Source of the DNA: an uncultured Prevotella sp.
Lineage (GTDB): Bacteria; Bacteroidota; Bacteroidia; Bacteroidales; Bacteroidaceae
Direction of reading: 5' to 3'
DNA: 64,000 nucleotides
Assembly (NCBI GenBank): GCA_946998205.1
Contig: CAMPYJ010000009.1
Span: 1 to 64,000 of the forward strand
Part shown: positions 60,842 through 64,000 of the stretch, piece after piece
Layout of the letters: the number at the start of each line of letters is the position of its first letter
How positions within the stretch are numbered: position 1 is the stretch's first letter
Translations under genes and position numbers: made by a program
Notes under the pieces: model-generated
Told to the model about the DNA's origin: nothing
Databases searched by the model: none
What the model saw: the letters and a program-made list of their open reading frames with translations, nothing else

Positions 60842-63457
60842 TCAGAACTCCTGACCGAGAATGAAGTGGAATTGACTGCCACCTCTCTTTCCAAACACGT
60901 TGTCAAAGCCGTAGGCCCAGTCGATACCCATCATGCCAACCATGGGAAGGAAGATGCGTACGCCAAGTCCGGCACTGCGTTTCATGTCGAAGGGATTGAA
61001 CTTACGGGTGTCATCCCAAGCGTTTCCGGCCTCCAGGAAGCCCAGTCCGTAGATGGTGGTGTTACCTAAGAGGAATGGATAGCGAAGCTCCAGCGACATG
61101 CGGTCATAGGCATAACCCTCGTATCCGTAAGGTGTAAGCGAGCCGTTGTCATAGCCTCGCAGTCCAATGGTTTCCTCCGCATAGCCGGTAGAATAGCCAC
61201 TCATGCCGTCACCACCGACATAATAGGTTTCAAAGGGTGATTTCTTAAACCGGTTATAACTGCCCAAGAGCCCTAATTCCACGCGCGTCATCAAGACAAA
61301 ACACTTCTGTCCGCCAGACAAAGCCGTATAAGTCTTAGCCTTGAACTTCCACTTGTGGTACTCCACCCATTTGTATTTCTCCTGTTGTTCCGCAAGGAAA
61401 GTACTTGACTGGCGGTCCAGTGCCAAGTGTTCATAGTCTTTCTTATCCCACTTAGACCATGGAGGAGTGAGCGAAAGCGATGCCGTGAACTCTGATCCGC
61501 GACGCGGGAACAGCGGATTGTCCGTTGAAGTACGACTGACGGAGAGGTTCAGGTTCAGGTTGTTGGCATTGCCGGTCGTCATCAAGAAGTACTTCCAGTT
61601 TTTCAACATATAGCGTGTATAGGCAAGCTGAACCGACAACATAAAGTAATCGTCGGGCCATCTCAGACGCTTACCCCAACCCAGATTGGCTCCAAACATC
61701 TTGATGTAGGTATCAGGGTCGAGGTAGTTTTCGTAATTATTGTAAGCATAGTTTCCGTACCCGTACATGTAATTCATGTAATTGCTGCGCCATGAGCTGT
61801 TGTAAAAATTGCTGGACACATCCGTTGCCTTTGAATAATAAGCGCCGACGGAGAATTGGGTAGGTCGCTTACCTCCAAACCAGTTGGTAGAATAGTTCAT
61901 GTTGTACGACTGATAAAAGCGTCCGTTGGTCTGCACGCCCAATGACAAAACCTCTCCGTCACCAATGGGAAGAATGCCCCGGTGCTCGCGGTTTCTGCTG
62001 AACAGGTTGCGGATAGAGAAGTTGTTGAGCTTCAATCCCACACGTCCAATCAAACCACTCTGGCACCAACCAAGCGAGAATTCAATCTGATCATTGTTCT
62101 TTGGCGCGAGATTCCAGTTGATATCCACGGTTCCATCCTCTGGATCTGGCTTCACATCTGGATTCACTTTTTCCGGGTCAAAGTGGCCCATGGATGCCAA
62201 TTCACGCGCCGATCGCATGAGAGCCTCCTTGGAGAACAAGTCGCCGGGCTTGGTTTTCAGCTCCCGTCTGATTACGTTTTCGTACAAGCGGTCATTGCCG
62301 TTGATACGCACATGATTGAGTCTTGCCTGCTGATTCTCTGTGATACGCATCTCCAGGTCAATGGAGTCGCCCACGATGTTCACTTCCGTTGGCTGCAAGT
62401 TGTAGAACAAATAACCATTGTTCCAATACTTATTACCCACGGCATCCTCATCTTCGGTCAGTCGCTTGTTCAACAACGTCTGATTATAAACGTCACCCTT
62501 CTTCATGCCCAACAAGGCATTCAGGTAATCGGTTGAGTACACCGTGTTGCCCACCCAAGTGATATTGCGCAGATAATACTTGACACCCTCGTCCACTTTC
62601 ACCAGGATGTCGACGTGCTTGTCATCCACCGTCCACACGCTGTCTTTAAGAATGACGGCGTCACGATACCCGTATTCATTGTATTTCTTGATGAGGTTGC
62701 GCTTGTCTTCCTTCCATCTTTCGGGCGTGTACTTCTTTGATTTGAAGATGTTGTCAAACTTTCCCGACTCATGAATCTTCTTGAAGGCGCCCTTGGAGAA
62801 CAGGGTTCCCTTGATTTTCTTGTCGCTGAGAGCCTTGTTGCCTACAATCTCGATGTGCCGCACGCGCATCTTCGCCTTCTTGTCCACGATGACATCCAGG
62901 ATTACGCTGTTCTTGTTGGACACGTCATCCCGCTGCATGATGTCGATGTCGGCATTGTTGAACCCCTTGTCGTCAAAGTATTTCTTGGCCAGGAACTTTG
63001 CCCTGCTGATGGTATTAGGTGTTACCTGTCCTCCTTTGAGCAATCCCAACTTAGCCTCCATGTCATCGCGTTCCGACTTTTTCAGTCCGATATAATTGAT
63101 TTCAGACACGCGCGGCAGCGTTTGCAGATAGATGTTCAGATAAATCTTATTACCCACAATGGAGTCAGCGGATATCGAAACGTCGGAAAACAAACCATGC
63201 TTCCAATAGCGTTTCACGGCGTCTGTAATGTCAGTGCCAGGCACCGTGATGGTCTGTCCCACCGACAAGCCGGAGATACCCGACAGCATATAGTCTTCAT
63301 ATCCCTGCACTCCGGACACGGCGATGCCTCCGACGACCACCGTCCGAGGCGTTCCCGCATAATTGATGTCAGGATGTATTACCTTATCTTGCGCATGAAC
63401 GGTCACCCCGCAGGTGATTGCCGTCGCTGCCATCAACACCTTATATATATGATTCAT
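60842..63457 (-). CDS. bamA: Outer-membrane protein assembly factor BamA
   Basis: An 871-residue Omp85 protein, the core of the machine inserting beta-barrels in the outer membrane. MNHIYKVLMAATAITCGVTVHAQ is a signal peptide; POTRA repeats fill ~30-440 and the barrel follows (GGDGMSGYST, GLRGYDNGSL, and the final FDNVFGKRGGSQFHFILGQEF). The start overlaps the uppS stop by 4 nt (ATGA). Length is normal for Bacteroidota. The 4-nt overlap links isoprenoid carrier synthesis to barrel assembly in one transcript. Confidence 0.96.
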   Translation of the reverse strand: MNHIYKVLMAATAITCGVTVHAQDKVIHPDINYAGTPRTVVVGGIAVSGVQGYEDYMLSGISGLSVGQTITVPGTDITDAVKRYWKHGLFSDVSISADSIVGNKIYLNIYLQTLPRVSEINYIGLKKSERDDMEAKLGLLKGGQVTPNTISRAKFLAKKYFDDKGFNNADIDIMQRDDVSNKNSVILDVIVDKKAKMRVRHIEIVGNKALSDKKIKGTLFSKGAFKKIHESGKFDNIFKSKKYTPERWKEDKRNLIKKYNEYGYRDAVILKDSVWTVDDKHVDILVKVDEGVKYYLRNITWVGNTVYSTDYLNALLGMKKGDVYNQTLLNKRLTEDEDAVGNKYWNNGYLFYNLQPTEVNIVGDSIDLEMRITENQQARLNHVRINGNDRLYENVIRRELKTKPGDLFSKEALMRSARELASMGHFDPEKVNPDVKPDPEDGTVDINWNLAPKNNDQIEFSLGWCQSGLIGRVGLKLNNFSIRNLFSRNREHRGILPIGDGEVLSLGVQTNGRFYQSYNMNYSTNWFGGKRPTQFSVGAYYSKATDVSSNFYNSSWRSNYMNYMYGYGNYAYNNYENYLDPDTYIKMFGANLGWGKRLRWPDDYFMLSVQLAYTRYMLKNWKYFLMTTGNANNLNLNLSVSRTSTDNPLFPRRGSEFTASLSLTPPWSKWDKKDYEHLALDRQSSTFLAEQQEKYKWVEYHKWKFKAKTYTALSGGQKCFVLMTRVELGLLGSYNRFKKSPFETYYVGGDGMSGYSTGYAEETIGLRGYDNGSLTPYGYEGYAYDRMSLELRYPFLLGNTTIYGLGFLEAGNAWDDTRKFNPFDMKRSAGLGVRIFLPMVGMMGIDWAYGFDNVFGKRGGSQFHFILGQEF

Positions 63458-64000
63458 CTTGTTGAATTATTATCTATCTTAATCTGGTCTTCTATCTGCC
63501 GCTCCGTCTTGCCAAACCGCCGCTGCCTACTTTGGAAGTCCATGATGGCCTGGTGCAGGTCAGCCTCGTTGAAGTCGGGCCAATAGGTGTCGCAGAAATA
63601 CAGTTCCGAATAGGCTATCTGCCACAACAGGAAGTTGGAAACCCGCAACTCACCACCCGTCCTGATGAGCAAATCTGGGTCGGGCATGAAAGACGTTTCA
63701 AGACGCCGACCTATCAACTCCTCATCAACGTCGTCCGCACGAACACGTCCTGCCTGCACATCCGCCACGATATTTTGCAGAGCATGGGTCATTTCCCACC
63801 GTGCCGAATAGCTCAGAGCCACCACCATGGTCATGGCTGAGTTGGCCGCGGTATGCTCCTCCGTCTCGCGAAGTTTCGCTCTCACGCTTTCCGGCAGACG
63901 CATGATGTCGCCAATGACCCGAAAGCGCACATTGTTCTTCATGAAGATTTCGTCTTCCAAGGAATGCAACACCAAGCCCATGAGAGCCGACACCTCATCT
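63454..64000 (-). CDS. uppS: Isoprenyl transferase (undecaprenyl diphosphate synthase), partial
   Basis: The C-terminal ~181 residues of a cis-prenyltransferase making the C55 lipid carrier for peptidoglycan and LPS. Visible are RVIGD, the stretch ALSYSARWEM, the diagnostic DLLIRTGGELRVSNFLLWQIAYSE (its parts) and F.DTYWPDF. The 5' part with the substrate loop lies beyond the window. No true start is in the window: the first displayed frame start is a GTG inside the gene. Confidence 0.93.
   Translation of the reverse strand, partial: DEVSALMGLVLHSLEDEIFMKNNVRFRVIGDIMRLPESVRAKLRETEEHTAANSAMTMVVALSYSARWEMTHALQNIVADVQAGRVRADDVDEELIGRRLETSFMPDPDLLIRTGGELRVSNFLLWQIAYSELYFCDTYWPDFNEADLHQAIMDFQSRQRRFGKTERQIEDQIKIDNNSTR

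Overview
The window looks like a chromosomal segment of a Prevotella-like member of the Bacteroidota. Four things point there. Many genes are preceded by the Bacteroidota-type promoter (TTTG, about 19-20 nt, then TAnnTTTG) and not by a sigma70 -35/-10 pair. The order uppS-bamA-ompH-ompH-ompH-murI is present. DUF4294, DUF4369, DUF3332 and DUF5672 proteins occur. Most protein families have a Bacteroidota flavour. I see no rRNA, tRNA, CRISPR array, prophage or intact insertion sequence. Identification rests on recognising protein families by eye; no database search was run.

Layout. 1-5 kb: nucleoside kinase, Na/phosphate symporter, DUF1893 protein, sirtuin. 5-8 kb: three tandem FKBP prolyl isomerases targeted to three different places. 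8-11.5 kb: an Lrp/AsnC regulator overlapping a fused glutamine-amidotransferase/M19 dipeptidase, a MITE-like element, and a glutaminyl cyclase. 11.6-14.5 kb: a DUF4294 protein and a helix-hairpin-helix outer-membrane barrel. 14.6-21.7 kb: an envelope/LPS region with an AT-rich phosphoethanolamine transferase islet, gene debris, four glycosyltransferases and an LpxL-type acyltransferase. 22-24 kb: a secreted esterase and a TlpA-like lipoprotein lacking CXXC. 24.7-29.5 kb: topA-aroK-speA. 29.7-30.7 kb: ECF sigma factor plus a candidate anti-sigma. 30.9-36 kb (minus strand): a tightly overlapping operon of Ca-ATPase, HAD phosphatase, ribF and a CPBP protease. 36-45.6 kb: hydrolase, ABC ATPase, SF1 helicase, ribD, prmC-recX-comF, pyrE and a small lipoprotein. 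45.7-51.5 kb: BASS-type transporter, fur, dapB-lepB-(LepB-like)-wbqC. 51.6-58 kb: DUF3332, M16 peptidase, PfkB kinase, A-type flavoprotein, sulfatase. 58-64 kb (minus strand): uppS-bamA-ompH x3-murI, with uppS cut by the window edge.

The genes are mostly housekeeping and envelope biogenesis. LPS/lipid A assembly (lpxL, glycosyltransferases, eptA), outer-membrane protein insertion (bamA, Skp-like OmpH, FKBPs), secretion (lepB) and peptidoglycan precursors (murI, uppS, dapB) all occur here.

The least explained signals are four. (1) Five intergenic arrays of a degenerate repeat with an exact or near-exact 22-nt period lie at 11474, 24347, 40573, 47587 and 56157, each between oppositely oriented genes. 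(2) A small signal-peptidase-like protein next to lepB has lost both catalytic residues and gained a four-cysteine cluster. (3) Six genes have promoter -7 boxes only 5-9 nt before the start codon, implying almost leaderless transcripts. (4) The eptA islet is bracketed by an ~80-bp copy of the end of the upstream outer-membrane gene.
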